Part shown: positions 34,712 through 44,087 of the stretch, one piece after another
How positions within the stretch are numbered: the first letter of the stretch is position 1
Layout of the letters: each line of letters begins with the position of its first letter
Assembly: GCF_009720145.1 (NCBI RefSeq)
Contig: NZ_CP046253.1
Coordinates: 1,048,501 to 1,112,500, forward strand
Length of the DNA: 64,000 nucleotides
DNA from: Sphingobium sp. CAP-1
GTDB lineage: Bacteria > Pseudomonadota > Alphaproteobacteria > Sphingomonadales > Sphingomonadaceae
Direction: 5' to 3'
The notes under the pieces: generated by a model
Seen by the model: the letters and a program-made list of their open reading frames with translations, nothing else
Database searches by the model: none
Told to the model about the DNA's origin: nothing
Made by a program: the position numbers and the translations under genes

Positions 34712-36901
34712 ATGCGCACCGCATTTTCCAGTTTCTTGATGTCGACGGCCGCCGCCGCGCTGGCGTGCGCCGCCCAGAATGCGGCAGCACAGAGCGCCGC
34801 CGCGCCGCAGGCCAGCGCCGACACGTCAGCGCCGAACGAACTTGGCGAAATCGTCGTCACCGCCAACCGCGTCGCCAGCAGCGCGCAGAAAACCGCGACC
34901 GCGCTGACCGTCTATTCGGGCAATGATCTGGCCGCCGCGGGCGTCGCCAGCGTCCAGTCGCTCCAGACCATCGACCCCAGCGTCAACGTGACCAGCAGCA
35001 CCGGCGCCGCCTATGTCGCGGTGCGCGGCATCGCCTCGACCGACGTGACCGAAATCGGCGACCCGTCGGTGCCGATCGCGCGCGACGGTTTCTTCACCAA
35101 CCGCAGCTTTTCGATCGGCACGTCCATGTATGATCTGGAGCGCGTCGAAGTGCTGAAGGGGCCGCAGGGCACGCTGTTCGGCCGCAACTCGACCGGCGGT
35201 CTGGTCAGCATCATCACCCAGAAGCCGAAAAAGGAACTGGGCGCCTTTGGATCGATCGAAGTCGGCAATTATGACACGATCAACGTCGAAGCCGGCGCGA
35301 ACCTGCCGGTCGGCGACAAGGTGCAGTTCCGCTTTTCCGGCATCACCCGCCGTCATGACGGCTATCGCGACATCACCGTCATCAATGCCGAAGGCGACGA
35401 TGAAAAGACCGTGTCGGGCCGCGCGCAGGTCGCGTTCCAGCCGTTCGAGGGCTTTTCGGGCCTGATCAGCTATCAGCATGACGAGATCGACGCGGTCGGC
35501 GATCTGGCGCTTCAGTCGGCCATTTCGACCGTGCCGACGATCACCGATGAAAAGCGCTTCCCCAATTATCAGCCGACCTTCACCAGGCTGAACGGGGACC
35601 GCATCCGCTGGGAATTCAGCTATGACGCGCTGCCGCTGGGGCTGACGCTGACCTATGCCGGCGGCTACGACAATCAGAAATGGGGCCATGCGCTCGATGC
35701 GTCCAACCTGGGTGGCACGACCCGCCAACAGTTTCTGCAAAGCGAAAGCCCGGAAACATGGAATCATGAAGTGCGGATCGCCACGCCGCAGGACGGCCCC
35801 TTCACGTTGCAGGCCGGCTATTTCCATTTCGACGAGAAGAACACGATCGACAGCGGGTTGCTGGTCCGCTCTGGTCCCTATGCCGACCGTTATCTCATCA
35901 AGTTCGACTATGCTGTGAAAACCCAGTCGGACGCGGTGTTCGGCCATGCCACTTATAAATTCGGTGATGCGCTGAAGGCGTCCGCTGGCATACGCTACAC
36001 CTGGGACAAGAAAGACCGCGAAGGCAATGCGGTCCTCGACCTGGAGGTCGCGAGCGGTGGTCACGCCCCCGCCATCCTCATCACCACGCCCGGCAACGGT
36101 TCGATCAGCCAGCACAAGCCGACCTATCATGTCGGCCTCGACTGGACCCCGACCAACCAGAATATGGTCTATGTGAAATATGACACCGGCTACAAGTCGG
36201 GCGGGTTCAATTCCAATGGCAGCGCGGCGTCGGTCGACTATGCGCCGGAAAATCTCGACGCCTTCGAACTGGGGACCAAGAACCGTTTCCTGAACAACCA
36301 GTTGCAGGTCAACGCCGCTGCCTTCTACCAGAAATATAAGGGTTATCAGGCGTCGCAGACGACGGCGGTGATCTCGTCGGGCAGCGGCACCTTCAACATC
36401 GGCAGCGCAACCATCTATGGCGTCGAAGCGCAGGTCGTGGCCTTGCTGGGCGGATTGCGCATGGACCTCAACGGCACCTGGCTGCACGCCAACTTCTCCG
36501 ACAGCGTCGGCAGCGTGCGGGACGGCGCCGGGGTGGTGCGCGACATCAGCGGCAACCGCCTGCCCAATGCGCCGCGCCTGTCGCTGACCGGCGGGCTGGA
36601 ATATAGTTTCCCGATCGGCGATGGCACGCTCAAGCCGCGCATCGACGGCAAATATAGCTCGGCCTATTATTACAGTGTGTTCAACGACGCGGATACCAGG
36701 CAGGGCAATTATGCCACCGGCAATATCTCGCTGACCTGGGTGCCGCGGGTGGACGGGCCGCTCGAACTGCAATTGTTCGTGCGCAACTTCACCGACGAGG
36801 CGGTCTATGCCAATGCCGCGCGCAACTTCGTCGCGGGCGTGAACACCTATCAGTTCCAGGCGCCGCGCACCTATGGTGGTCGTCTGGCCTTCCACTTCTG
36901 A
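34712..36901 (+). CDS. TonB-dependent receptor, sphingomonad type
   Basis: A 729-residue outer-membrane receptor. The signal peptide ends near NAAAQ, the TonB box is in LGEIVVTANR, the plug has VRGIASTDVTEIGDPSV and VEVLKGPQGTLFGRNSTGG, and the barrel ends in YGGRLAFHF with a terminal phenylalanine. GGAGG stands five bases before ATG. This class, with the GDPSVPI element in the plug, is typical of receptors for plant-derived aromatics and glycosides. It is divergent from the rhamnosidase gene and probably imports the glycoside or its product; the cargo is inferred. Confidence 0.92.
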   Translation: MRTAFSSFLMSTAAAALACAAQNAAAQSAAAPQASADTSAPNELGEIVVTANRVASSAQKTATALTVYSGNDLAAAGVASVQSLQTIDPSVNVTSSTGAAYVAVRGIASTDVTEIGDPSVPIARDGFFTNRSFSIGTSMYDLERVEVLKGPQGTLFGRNSTGGLVSIITQKPKKELGAFGSIEVGNYDTINVEAGANLPVGDKVQFRFSGITRRHDGYRDITVINAEGDDEKTVSGRAQVAFQPFEGFSGLISYQHDEIDAVGDLALQSAISTVPTITDEKRFPNYQPTFTRLNGDRIRWEFSYDALPLGLTLTYAGGYDNQKWGHALDASNLGGTTRQQFLQSESPETWNHEVRIATPQDGPFTLQAGYFHFDEKNTIDSGLLVRSGPYADRYLIKFDYAVKTQSDAVFGHATYKFGDALKASAGIRYTWDKKDREGNAVLDLEVASGGHAPAILITTPGNGSISQHKPTYHVGLDWTPTNQNMVYVKYDTGYKSGGFNSNGSAASVDYAPENLDAFELGTKNRFLNNQLQVNAAAFYQKYKGYQASQTTAVISSGSGTFNIGSATIYGVEAQVVALLGGLRMDLNGTWLHANFSDSVGSVRDGAGVVRDISGNRLPNAPRLSLTGGLEYSFPIGDGTLKPRIDGKYSSAYYYSVFNDADTRQGNYATGNISLTWVPRVDGPLELQLFVRNFTDEAVYANAARNFVAGVNTYQFQAPRTYGGRLAFHF

Positions 36902-36984
36902 TTGCCGATGTCGCGCCGCCATCTCCGTGTTGGCGGTGCGACATGGCTTGACAAGCGGGTCCGTCGTGGAGAGGGGTTAGGACT

Positions 36985-37641
36985 GTGACGACGACGACTT
37001 CTCCCTTGCGGACCACGCCCCCCCGCGCGCCACGGCAGCAGCGCAGCCAGGCCTCGTTCGAGCGGATGATCGCCGCAGCCGAGGCATTGCTGCGCGAACG
37101 CGGCAATGATGATTTCACGCTCCAGGAAGTCGGCAAGCGTGGCAAGGTATCGATCGGTTCCATCTATTGCCGGTTCGACAGCAAGGATGATCTGATCCGC
37201 GCCGTTCAGGCGCAAGTGCTGGAGCAGGTCAATGCCGATCAGTTGAAAGTGCTTGCCGAAGCGGAGGCCAAGGCGTCCAACCTGCGGGAACTGGTGCCTT
37301 TGCTGGTCAACGGCATCGCCAATGTGTTGCGCCGCCATGCCGATCTGATGCGGCCGATGATGCTGCGCGCCACCACCGACCCGATCGTCGCGGCGGCGGG
37401 CAAGAAAAGCTATGCCGCGGTTGCCGACCGGGTGCAGAATATGATGCTGGCGCATCGCGACGAGATCAAGCAGCCCGATCCCGACCGTGCAGTCCATTCG
37501 GCCTATCGAGTCCTCTATGCCGCCATCGCCCGCTATCTGGGCTTTGGTTCCGCGACCGGCGCGGCCTGGGAAGGCGACTGGGAGGAACTGACCCAGGATC
37601 TGGGCAAGATGTGCGCTGCCTTCCTGTTGTCGAGCGACTAG
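36985..37641 (+). CDS. TetR-family transcriptional regulator
   Basis: A 218-residue protein with an N-terminal TetR helix-turn-helix (FTLQEVGKRGKVSIGSIYCRF, given here in part) and an all-helical ligand domain. It starts with GTG preceded by GAGGGG. It follows the TonB receptor by 83 bases in the same direction and converges with an MFS gene, four bases between stops. It is one of the two complete HTH-type regulator genes close to the glycoside cluster, so it is a candidate for the protein that binds the AGAAT-N4-ATTCT sites, but nothing in the sequence proves that. Confidence 0.9.
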   Translation: MTTTTSPLRTTPPRAPRQQRSQASFERMIAAAEALLRERGNDDFTLQEVGKRGKVSIGSIYCRFDSKDDLIRAVQAQVLEQVNADQLKVLAEAEAKASNLRELVPLLVNGIANVLRRHADLMRPMMLRATTDPIVAAAGKKSYAAVADRVQNMMLAHRDEIKQPDPDRAVHSAYRVLYAAIARYLGFGSATGAAWEGDWEELTQDLGKMCAAFLLSSD

Positions 37642-37645
37642 CCTT

Positions 37646-39238
37646 TCAGATCGCCTCCCCCGCCGCCCGCGCGCGGGGAAGCAGGCTGGCATGGTCACGC
37701 TCGACCCGCATCAGCAGGACCAGCAACACCAGCACCAGTGGCGGCGCCACCCAGTTGATCGACAGGATCGCCCCGGCCAGATCGCCGCTGCGCGCGTCGC
37801 TGATCATCCCCACCGCATAGGGGCCGATGCCCAGGCCGAAAATGGTCGACACGACGATATAGAGGCTGACCGTCAGCCCGCGCATCCGCGGCAGCACCTG
37901 TTCGAACAGCACTGCATAGAGCGGCGGCATCCACATGGTGAGGATCAGGCTGTAGAGGGTGAAGCGCCAATAGAAGGCCTGCGCGTCGCCGGCGCGATAG
38001 ACCCACAGCGCGATCAGCGGCGACAGGCCCATGGCGAACAGCGCCACCCAGACCCGGCGCGACAGGCGATGCGCGCCGATCCGGTCGGACAATGGCCCGG
38101 CGATCAGCGGCCCGACCACGCCCAGCGCGGCGGACAGCAGGCCGAACTGCATCCCGGTGTCAGCCGGTGAGAGGCCATAGCTTTGCATCAGGAAGGACGG
38201 GGTGAAACCCATCACGCCATAGTTGATGACGCCTTGCAGCGATCCCGCCGCGATGCACAGCAGCAGCGAGGGATTGCGGGTGATGAGCGCGCAGGCGACC
38301 GGATCTCGGCGCTTGAGCGACTGGATCAGGTTGACGATGACGACGGCGCCGAAACCGATGACGCTCCATTGTATCACATGCGGGCTGATCGCGATGCCGC
38401 CCAGCAGCAAGGGCGGGCGCGGCGACAAGGCCTCCGCCCAGCGGATCGCCAGCAGCATCGCGATGACGATCAGCGCCAGCAGGCCGATATTGCGCAGCCA
38501 GTCTCGGCGATTGGCGCGGGCCTGCGCCAGGCTCAGCCAATGGAAGCCCGGCGTCACTGCGCACAGGATGGACAGGCTGGCGCGGAACGGATGGGGATCG
38601 GGCGGAGTGGGGATACCGTCAATCGCGCCGCGCTGCGGTTCGGGCAGGCGGCTCATCAGGAAGGCGATGACAAAGCCCGGCGTCGCCGCCACGGCGAAGG
38701 CGAATTGCCAGCCTTTCAGGCCCAGCGGCGCGTCGCTGTCCAGATAGCGCGCATCCCACCATTGCGCCGCGACGCCACCGATGATGAGCGACCCGCCCAG
38801 GCCTATCGCGATCGCGGCGGCCATCACCGCCATCACCATGCCGCGCTTTTCACGCGGGAAATAATCATAGGTCAGGCTGGTGCCGGCCGGTTGCGACGCC
38901 GCTTCGCCGATGCCGACGCACAGGCGCGACAGCATCAGCGTGAAGAAGCCGGTGGCCAGCGCCGCGCCGCCGGTGGCGATCGACCAGAAGCCGATGGTGA
39001 TCGCCAGCAGCTTCGTACGTATCCACCCGTCCGCCAGCCGGCCCAGCGGCAGCGAGAAGAGCGCGTAGAACAGCGCGAAAACGGTGCCATAGAGCAGCCC
39101 CATTTCCGCGTCGCCGATCTTCAGGTCGGCCTTGATCGCAGGCGCAAGGATGGCGAGGATGTTGCGGTCGAGCAGGCTGACCAGATTGGTGCCTGCGACC
39201 AGCGCAAGCGCATAATAAGCGGTGCGACGCGGCGGCAT
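37646..39238 (-). CDS. MFS transporter linked to ligW
   Basis: A 530-residue major facilitator, longer than usual because of a cytoplasmic loop plus two extra hydrophobic segments in the middle (LLALIVIAMLLAIRWAEAL). The helix 2-3 motif GRLADGWIRTK and TSLTYDYFPREKRG resemble spinster-like and aromatic-acid transporters of sphingomonads. ATG 39238 is preferred; a GTG at 39250 overlapping the ligW stop is possible. Last gene of the ligW unit; it probably imports the aromatic acid handled there. Confidence 0.85.
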   Translation of the reverse strand: MPPRRTAYYALALVAGTNLVSLLDRNILAILAPAIKADLKIGDAEMGLLYGTVFALFYALFSLPLGRLADGWIRTKLLAITIGFWSIATGGAALATGFFTLMLSRLCVGIGEAASQPAGTSLTYDYFPREKRGMVMAVMAAAIAIGLGGSLIIGGVAAQWWDARYLDSDAPLGLKGWQFAFAVAATPGFVIAFLMSRLPEPQRGAIDGIPTPPDPHPFRASLSILCAVTPGFHWLSLAQARANRRDWLRNIGLLALIVIAMLLAIRWAEALSPRPPLLLGGIAISPHVIQWSVIGFGAVVIVNLIQSLKRRDPVACALITRNPSLLLCIAAGSLQGVINYGVMGFTPSFLMQSYGLSPADTGMQFGLLSAALGVVGPLIAGPLSDRIGAHRLSRRVWVALFAMGLSPLIALWVYRAGDAQAFYWRFTLYSLILTMWMPPLYAVLFEQVLPRMRGLTVSLYIVVSTIFGLGIGPYAVGMISDARSGDLAGAILSINWVAPPLVLVLLVLLMRVERDHASLLPRARAAGEAI

Positions 39239-39246
39239 CGTCTGAC

Positions 39247-40302
39247 TCACAGGCGAAACACGCGCTGGGCATTGGTCTGCATCAGCTTGCGCTTCGCATC
39301 GTCGGATATGGCCAGCAGATCGTGGGTCCGCACCTCGTCCGCGACATATTGATAGGGATAGTCCATCGCATACATGACCCGATCCTCCCCCAGCACGGAT
39401 TGCGCGAATATGATCGCCGGCTCCCACGCCATGCCGCTGGTGGTAACGCAGACGTTCGATCGCATATAGTCGTGGATGCTTTTCTGGAGCGGCTTCATCC
39501 GGTCATAGCGCTGCGACCGTACGCCGGCCTGATGCATATAGTCCAGTCGATAGAGCCAATAGGGCAAAGCCTCCCCCATATGGCCGACGATGATCTGCAA
39601 GTCAGGATAGCGGTCGAAAATGCCGATGGTGATGAGCCGCAGCAAATGCATCCCCGTTTCCACGCCGAAGCCGAAAATCGCGCCGTCCAGCCCCGCGTCC
39701 AGCATCGGCCCGATCATCGTATCGGGCGGGGTGGAGGGATGGATGTAGAGCGGCTGGCCGGTATCGGCGAGCGCACGGAAGATCGGATCGAACTTCGGAT
39801 CGTCCAGATATTCGCCCTGCGTATGGCTGTTGACCATCACGCCTTTGAACCCCAGATCGTCCGCGCCGCGCCGGATTTCGGCGGCGGACCAGTCCGGGTC
39901 TTGCGGCGCGATGGAGGTCATGCCGACGAAGCGGGTCGGATGGGCGGCGCAGCGATCGGCGAGATGATCGTTGGCGCGGGCGACCATCGCCTTGGCTTCG
40001 TCCGTATCGAGCAGCGGCTGCACGCCGGGCGAGGTCAGCGACAGGATCGCCACGTCGATGCCGGTCGCGTCCATGTCCGCCAGCCGCTGGTCGCCCAGGT
40101 CCAGCAGCCGGTCGATGATCTGGGTCGCGCGCTGCGACGGCGACTGGCCGTAAAAGCCCCAGAGCGACACCATGCCCCGATCCGCCGTGCCGTCGCGCAC
40201 CATGCGCAGATAGGCGTCGATCTGCTCGCGCGTGGCGAACGCCTCTTCGGTAGCGATGCGCAGATAGCCACGATCGCCGCCGGTCCTCAATATATGCGTC
40301 AT
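39247..40302 (-). CDS. ligW: 5-carboxyvanillate decarboxylase
   Basis: A 351-residue amidohydrolase-superfamily decarboxylase. The residues described for LigW of Novosphingobium line up at the same numbers: metal ligands Glu19 (ATEEAF), His188 (YIHPS), His241 (VGHMGE) and Asp314 (YAMDYPY), with Arg58 and Tyr317 near the carboxylate. The enzyme removes CO2 from 5-carboxyvanillate, giving vanillate, after meta-cleavage of the lignin biphenyl 5,5'-dehydrodivanillate. Neighbours are an aldehyde dehydrogenase (three bases away), a SnoaL-like protein and transporters. Other ring-cleavage genes of that biphenyl route are not seen here, so a related carboxy-aromatic is an alternative substrate. Confidence 0.87.
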   Translation of the reverse strand: MTHILRTGGDRGYLRIATEEAFATREQIDAYLRMVRDGTADRGMVSLWGFYGQSPSQRATQIIDRLLDLGDQRLADMDATGIDVAILSLTSPGVQPLLDTDEAKAMVARANDHLADRCAAHPTRFVGMTSIAPQDPDWSAAEIRRGADDLGFKGVMVNSHTQGEYLDDPKFDPIFRALADTGQPLYIHPSTPPDTMIGPMLDAGLDGAIFGFGVETGMHLLRLITIGIFDRYPDLQIIVGHMGEALPYWLYRLDYMHQAGVRSQRYDRMKPLQKSIHDYMRSNVCVTTSGMAWEPAIIFAQSVLGEDRVMYAMDYPYQYVADEVRTHDLLAISDDAKRKLMQTNAQRVFRL

Positions 40303-40305
40303 CGT

Positions 40306-41733
40306 CTATCCTTCGTGAATGGCTTTGGTGACGAGGCAGGCGTCGATCCCCTCCGGTCCGTCCTCCGCGCCATGGCCGGACCATTTGACCCCGCCGAATG
40401 GCGAGTCCGATCCGCCGATCATCGCCGTGTTGATGCCGACCATGCCGGCCTCGACCTCTCGCGCCACCCGGCGTTGCCGCGTGGCGTCGCTGGTCCAGGC
40501 ATAGGCCGCCAGACCATAAGGCAGGCGGTTGGCCTCCGCGATCATTGCCCCCTCATCCGGGTAGGCGTTGATGAGCGCGACCGGGCCGAACGGCTCCTCG
40601 TTCATGATGGCGGCGTCGATCGGCACGGCGGACAGCACGGTCGGGGCAAAGAAATAGCCGGCATTGCCGATCCGCGCGCCGCCGGTTTCGAGGCGAGCGC
40701 CCTTCGCCACCGCGTCGCCGATCAGCCGGTCCATCGCGTCCAGCCGCCGCGCATTGGCCATCGGTCCCATGACGCTGGCCGGGTCCGATCCATCACCCAC
40801 TTTGACCTTGTTCGCCCGTTCGATAAAGCCGGCGAGGAAACGGTCCTGCACGCCCGCTTCCACGATGAAGCGGGTCGGCGACACGCACACCTGCCCGGCA
40901 TTGCGATATTTGCCCGCCACCACCGTATCGAGCGCCTTGTCGATGTCGGCGTCGGCGAAGATCAGCACCGGGCCATGGCCGCCCAGTTCCATCGTCGTGC
41001 GCTTGCAATCCTCCGCTGCAAGTCTGGCCAGATGCTTGCCGACGGCGGTGGAGCCGGTGAAGCTCATCTTGCGGATGATGGGCGATTCCAGCAGATGGCG
41101 CGACACTTCATCCGGCACGCCGAACACTGCCTGCGCCACATCGCCGGGCAGGCCGGCGTCGAGCAGGCATTGCAATATGGCGAGCGCTGACGCCGGGGTT
41201 TCCTCCGCCGCCTTCAATATCACCGAACATCCCGCCGCGATCGGCGCGCCCAGCTTGCGGCCCGGATTGCCGATCGGGAAGTTCCACGGCGCGAAGGCCG
41301 CGACCGGGCCGACCGGTTCCTTGGTTATGGTTGATCGCTGTCCTGCTGGCCGGACCAGCGCCCGGCCATAGAGGCGAAAGACTTCCCCGGCATAGAAGTT
41401 GAACAGGCCGACATTCATCATCACTTCGATACGCGCTTCGGCCAGCGTCTTGCCCTGTTCCAGCGTGGCGATGCGGGCGAGTGTCTCCTGCCGCTCGACC
41501 ATCAGCCGCGCCGCGCCTTGCAACACGGCCGCCCGCTCCTGCGGCGTGGAGTCCCGCCAGCGTCGGAAGCCCCGCTGCGCCGCCGCCAGCGCCGCGTCCA
41601 GATCGGCTGCGTCGGCCAGCGGCAACTCGGCCAGCGCCGTGCCGGTGGCGGGATTGACGACCTTGTGGGTGCGCCGCCCGCCGCCCGACAGCCGCTGGCC
41701 GTCGATCATCAGATAGAGATCGGGATAGGTCAT
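40306..41733 (-). CDS. NAD(P)-dependent aldehyde dehydrogenase
   Basis: A 475-residue ALDH. Catalytic Cys283 is in NAGQVCVSPTRF, the general base Glu249 in MELGGHGP, and the cofactor segment is FTGSTAVGKHLA. It resembles the succinate-semialdehyde dehydrogenase branch. In this unit it may oxidise an aromatic aldehyde such as a carboxyvanillin to the acid that LigW decarboxylates. It is three bases from ligW and four from the SnoaL-like gene, so they are cotranscribed. The substrate is inferred from position. Confidence 0.9.
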   Translation of the reverse strand: MTYPDLYLMIDGQRLSGGGRRTHKVVNPATGTALAELPLADAADLDAALAAAQRGFRRWRDSTPQERAAVLQGAARLMVERQETLARIATLEQGKTLAEARIEVMMNVGLFNFYAGEVFRLYGRALVRPAGQRSTITKEPVGPVAAFAPWNFPIGNPGRKLGAPIAAGCSVILKAAEETPASALAILQCLLDAGLPGDVAQAVFGVPDEVSRHLLESPIIRKMSFTGSTAVGKHLARLAAEDCKRTTMELGGHGPVLIFADADIDKALDTVVAGKYRNAGQVCVSPTRFIVEAGVQDRFLAGFIERANKVKVGDGSDPASVMGPMANARRLDAMDRLIGDAVAKGARLETGGARIGNAGYFFAPTVLSAVPIDAAIMNEEPFGPVALINAYPDEGAMIAEANRLPYGLAAYAWTSDATRQRRVAREVEAGMVGINTAMIGGSDSPFGGVKWSGHGAEDGPEGIDACLVTKAIHEG

Positions 41734-41737
41734 GGGG

Positions 41738-42496
41738 TCAGGCGCTCACGGCTTCGCGCGCCGCCCGTTCGCGGTCGATATCGCCCTGCCAGCGCTGCGC
41801 GACGATCTCCTTGCCCGTCACCGGATGCGGCATGTGGAACGGCACCAGCTTATGTGTCGGCCACAGCCAGTGATCCTCGATCAGCGCATCCGGCCCGGTC
41901 GGGTCTTCGGGCCAGGTGATCTTGGGGAAGGGGACATATTCGGCCGGCGTGTTGGCCCATCCCTTGTCGAAATCGGCGTGCCATTGCGGCATATAGTTCA
42001 ATATCTGGATGCGCCAGATGCCGTCGACCTTCTTGTAGGTGTTCTCGTAAATGCCCCCTTCCCACCATTGGCGTGCGCCCAGCGCCGGGTTGGTCGGATC
42101 GGCATAATCCTTGTGCCGGCCCGCCTGCATCATCGACCGGGCGCGGGCATGAGCGGTAACGCCGTCGGGATCGATGTCGACAATATCCTGCAATTGCGGA
42201 TGATCGAGCAGGAAGCCGTCGATCGGGCCGTTGGTGCCATGGGTGAAGCGCGCCTGAAAGCGATCGACATAGAGGCGGCGGATGCCTGCCTTGCCGCGCC
42301 AGACGCCACCGAAGAAGCGGACTTCGCCATCATCGGTGAACAGGTCGGCCGTTTCGTTATACAGGCATTTGTCGATCAGATAGCCGTAGAGATGCTGCAA
42401 TTTGCGCACATCCAGCTCATCCTCGCGCCGTTGCAGGCGGGTAGACAGGTCGGCGACGGTCTTTTCCAGATGGGCGATACGATCGGTGTCGGACAT
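41738..42496 (-). CDS. SnoaL-like (NTF2-fold) protein of the ligW unit
   Basis: A 252-residue protein beginning with a short coiled coil and then a SnoaL-like alpha+beta cone (RKLQHLYGYLIDKCLYNETADLF, quoted in part; WEGGIYENTYKKVDGIWRI). Unlike most family members it carries a roughly 80-residue C-terminal extension rich in Trp and Pro. Such proteins in aromatic operons often act as hydratases, isomerases or dehydratases. TAGGAG precedes the start, and a possible TGTA-N5-TACA operator is upstream. Reaction unknown. Confidence 0.8.
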   Translation of the reverse strand: MSDTDRIAHLEKTVADLSTRLQRREDELDVRKLQHLYGYLIDKCLYNETADLFTDDGEVRFFGGVWRGKAGIRRLYVDRFQARFTHGTNGPIDGFLLDHPQLQDIVDIDPDGVTAHARARSMMQAGRHKDYADPTNPALGARQWWEGGIYENTYKKVDGIWRIQILNYMPQWHADFDKGWANTPAEYVPFPKITWPEDPTGPDALIEDHWLWPTHKLVPFHMPHPVTGKEIVAQRWQGDIDRERAAREAVSA

Positions 42497-42511
42497 ATAT
42501 TCTCTCCTATT

Positions 42512-42530
42512 ATATGTAGAGCATACAAAT
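42512..42530. promoter_or_regulatory. Possible operator before the SnoaL-like gene
   Basis: ATATGTA (42512-42518) and TACAAAT (42524-42530) are imperfect inverted halves with a five-base spacer in the short gap between the MFS stop and the SnoaL-like start. The half-site resembles one at 44013 in the divergent promoter, but the spacer differs. Confidence 0.3.
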
Positions 42531-43954
42531 TAGACGGATTGCGCGGCCAGCCGCTCGACTTCCTCGCGATAGGGGCGGATGGCGCGGATCATGCACAGGG
42601 TGGCGATCGGCAGCAGGATGGCGGCGGTCAGCACCAGCGTTTTCCAGATCTGGGCCGGGTCGCCGATCACATAATCCTGCACCAGCCCGACGACGAAGCT
42701 GCCCATCGCCCCGAAGAAGGTGAACATGAACAGGTAGATGGCCGTCACCTGCCCCCGCATGGCGTTGGGCGCGACGCGCTGGATCGCGGCGTTTTGCGGC
42801 ACCGCGCCGGCAAGGCCGAACATCGCGCTGATGCTCGACACGGCGAGCGACGCATAGCCATTGGGCATCATCGGCGCGAGGATGGCGCAAATGGTGACGC
42901 AACCGAAGAAGATCGCCGCCGCGCGGACATTGGCGTCGGCGTGGCGCCTGGCCAGCCATTCCACGAATACGCCGCCCAGCAACAGCCCGGTCAGCGACGC
43001 CGCCAGCGTCAATGTGCCCATGACCGCGCCGATCTGCGCCTCGTTCCAGCCATAGGTGCGGATCATGAAGGGCACGCGCCAAAAGCTGAGGCCGAAGGAT
43101 TCGACGGCGCTCAAGGCCAGTCCGGCGAACAGCGGATAATAGACGCGACGCTTGGCATGGATCGCCTTTGCCGCGTCCAGCCCGGTGAAGGTCAGGATGC
43201 GACGACCGATCGAGCCGTCTTGCGGCGGCGTGACCGCGCCGGGATCGCGCATCTGGCGCGGCGGTTCCTTGATCGTCAGGAACAACAACGACACCAGCAG
43301 GGCAGGCAGGCCCAGCCAGATCATCAGCCATTGCCAGCCCAATATGGTGATCCCGCCATGCTGGGTCGGCGCCCAGCCCACCGCCATCGCGATCAGCATC
43401 CCGCCGATCGCCGGCCCCAGCGTCGTGCCGCCGATGAAGCCGAATTGCAGCAGGGCGAAGGCGCGGGTCAGGATGCGCGGCGGGAAGGCGTCGGCCAGCA
43501 ACGAATAGGAGGAGGGCGCATGGGCCGATCCCCCCGCCGCCAGAAAGACGCGGGTGCCGACGAACTGGCCGAAATTCTGCGCCAGTCCGCCGAGCGAGGT
43601 GATGACGCCCAGCGCCGCGACCCCGCCCGCCAGCACATATTTGCGCGGAAATATGTCGGCCAGCCGCGCCAGCGGGATGCCCACGAACAGATAGCAGATG
43701 ATGCTCGCCGGCCCCGCCAGAAAGCCCAGTTGCGAATCGGACAGGCCGAAATCGGTCTTGATCCGTTCCGCCAGCATGGCGAACACCACCTGTTCGAAAA
43801 AGGTGATGAAGGTCGCCAGGATGATGACGAACAGCGCCCAATAGGCGGCGGCCATCGAATAGGACGGGGCCGTTGCCGGGGCCGCGTCAGGAGGCGTTGC
43901 CCCCTGTTCGTCCCACGAACTGTCGGTCGCAATTGGTGCGGGCGCCAGGGCCAT
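42530..43954 (-). CDS. MFS transporter
   Basis: A 474-residue facilitator with 12 helices and a hydrophilic N-terminus. LARLADIFPRKYVLAGG is the helix 2-3 loop and SYSLLADAFPPRILTRAFALLQ the helix 4-5 region, as in anion and aromatic-acid transporters. The start at 43954 has GAGGAG eight bases before it and is preferred over 43972. It is first in the minus-strand run leading to ligW and is divergent from an SDR gene. Probably takes up the aromatic substrate; two MFS genes in one unit may serve substrate and intermediate. Confidence 0.88.
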   Translation of the reverse strand: MALAPAPIATDSSWDEQGATPPDAAPATAPSYSMAAAYWALFVIILATFITFFEQVVFAMLAERIKTDFGLSDSQLGFLAGPASIICYLFVGIPLARLADIFPRKYVLAGGVAALGVITSLGGLAQNFGQFVGTRVFLAAGGSAHAPSSYSLLADAFPPRILTRAFALLQFGFIGGTTLGPAIGGMLIAMAVGWAPTQHGGITILGWQWLMIWLGLPALLVSLLFLTIKEPPRQMRDPGAVTPPQDGSIGRRILTFTGLDAAKAIHAKRRVYYPLFAGLALSAVESFGLSFWRVPFMIRTYGWNEAQIGAVMGTLTLAASLTGLLLGGVFVEWLARRHADANVRAAAIFFGCVTICAILAPMMPNGYASLAVSSISAMFGLAGAVPQNAAIQRVAPNAMRGQVTAIYLFMFTFFGAMGSFVVGLVQDYVIGDPAQIWKTLVLTAAILLPIATLCMIRAIRPYREEVERLAAQSV

Positions 43955-44012
43955 TGACCTTCTCCTCTCCATTTCCCCCTTTGTTCACAGGGATGAAATT
44001 TCGGCTTGGCGA

Positions 44013-44035
44013 ATTTGTAAGTGATCTATACGAAT
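44013..44035. promoter_or_regulatory. Inverted repeat in the divergent MFS/SDR promoter region
   Basis: ATTTGTA (44013-44019) and TACGAAT (44029-44035) match as inverted halves at six of seven positions around a nine-base spacer, in the 133-base gap between divergent genes. GntR-type regulators bind sites of this look; no such regulator is in the window. Confidence 0.4.
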
Positions 44036-44087
44036 ATGGCGAGCGAAAAATGCACGATCGTTACGAAGATCGGCCAGGGAGATCGGA

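Noticed and set aside
42512..44035. The two TTTGTA-type repeats as copies of one operator
   Set aside because: Half-sites are alike but the spacers are five and nine bases, so one dimeric regulator is unlikely to read both; kept as separate weak sites.
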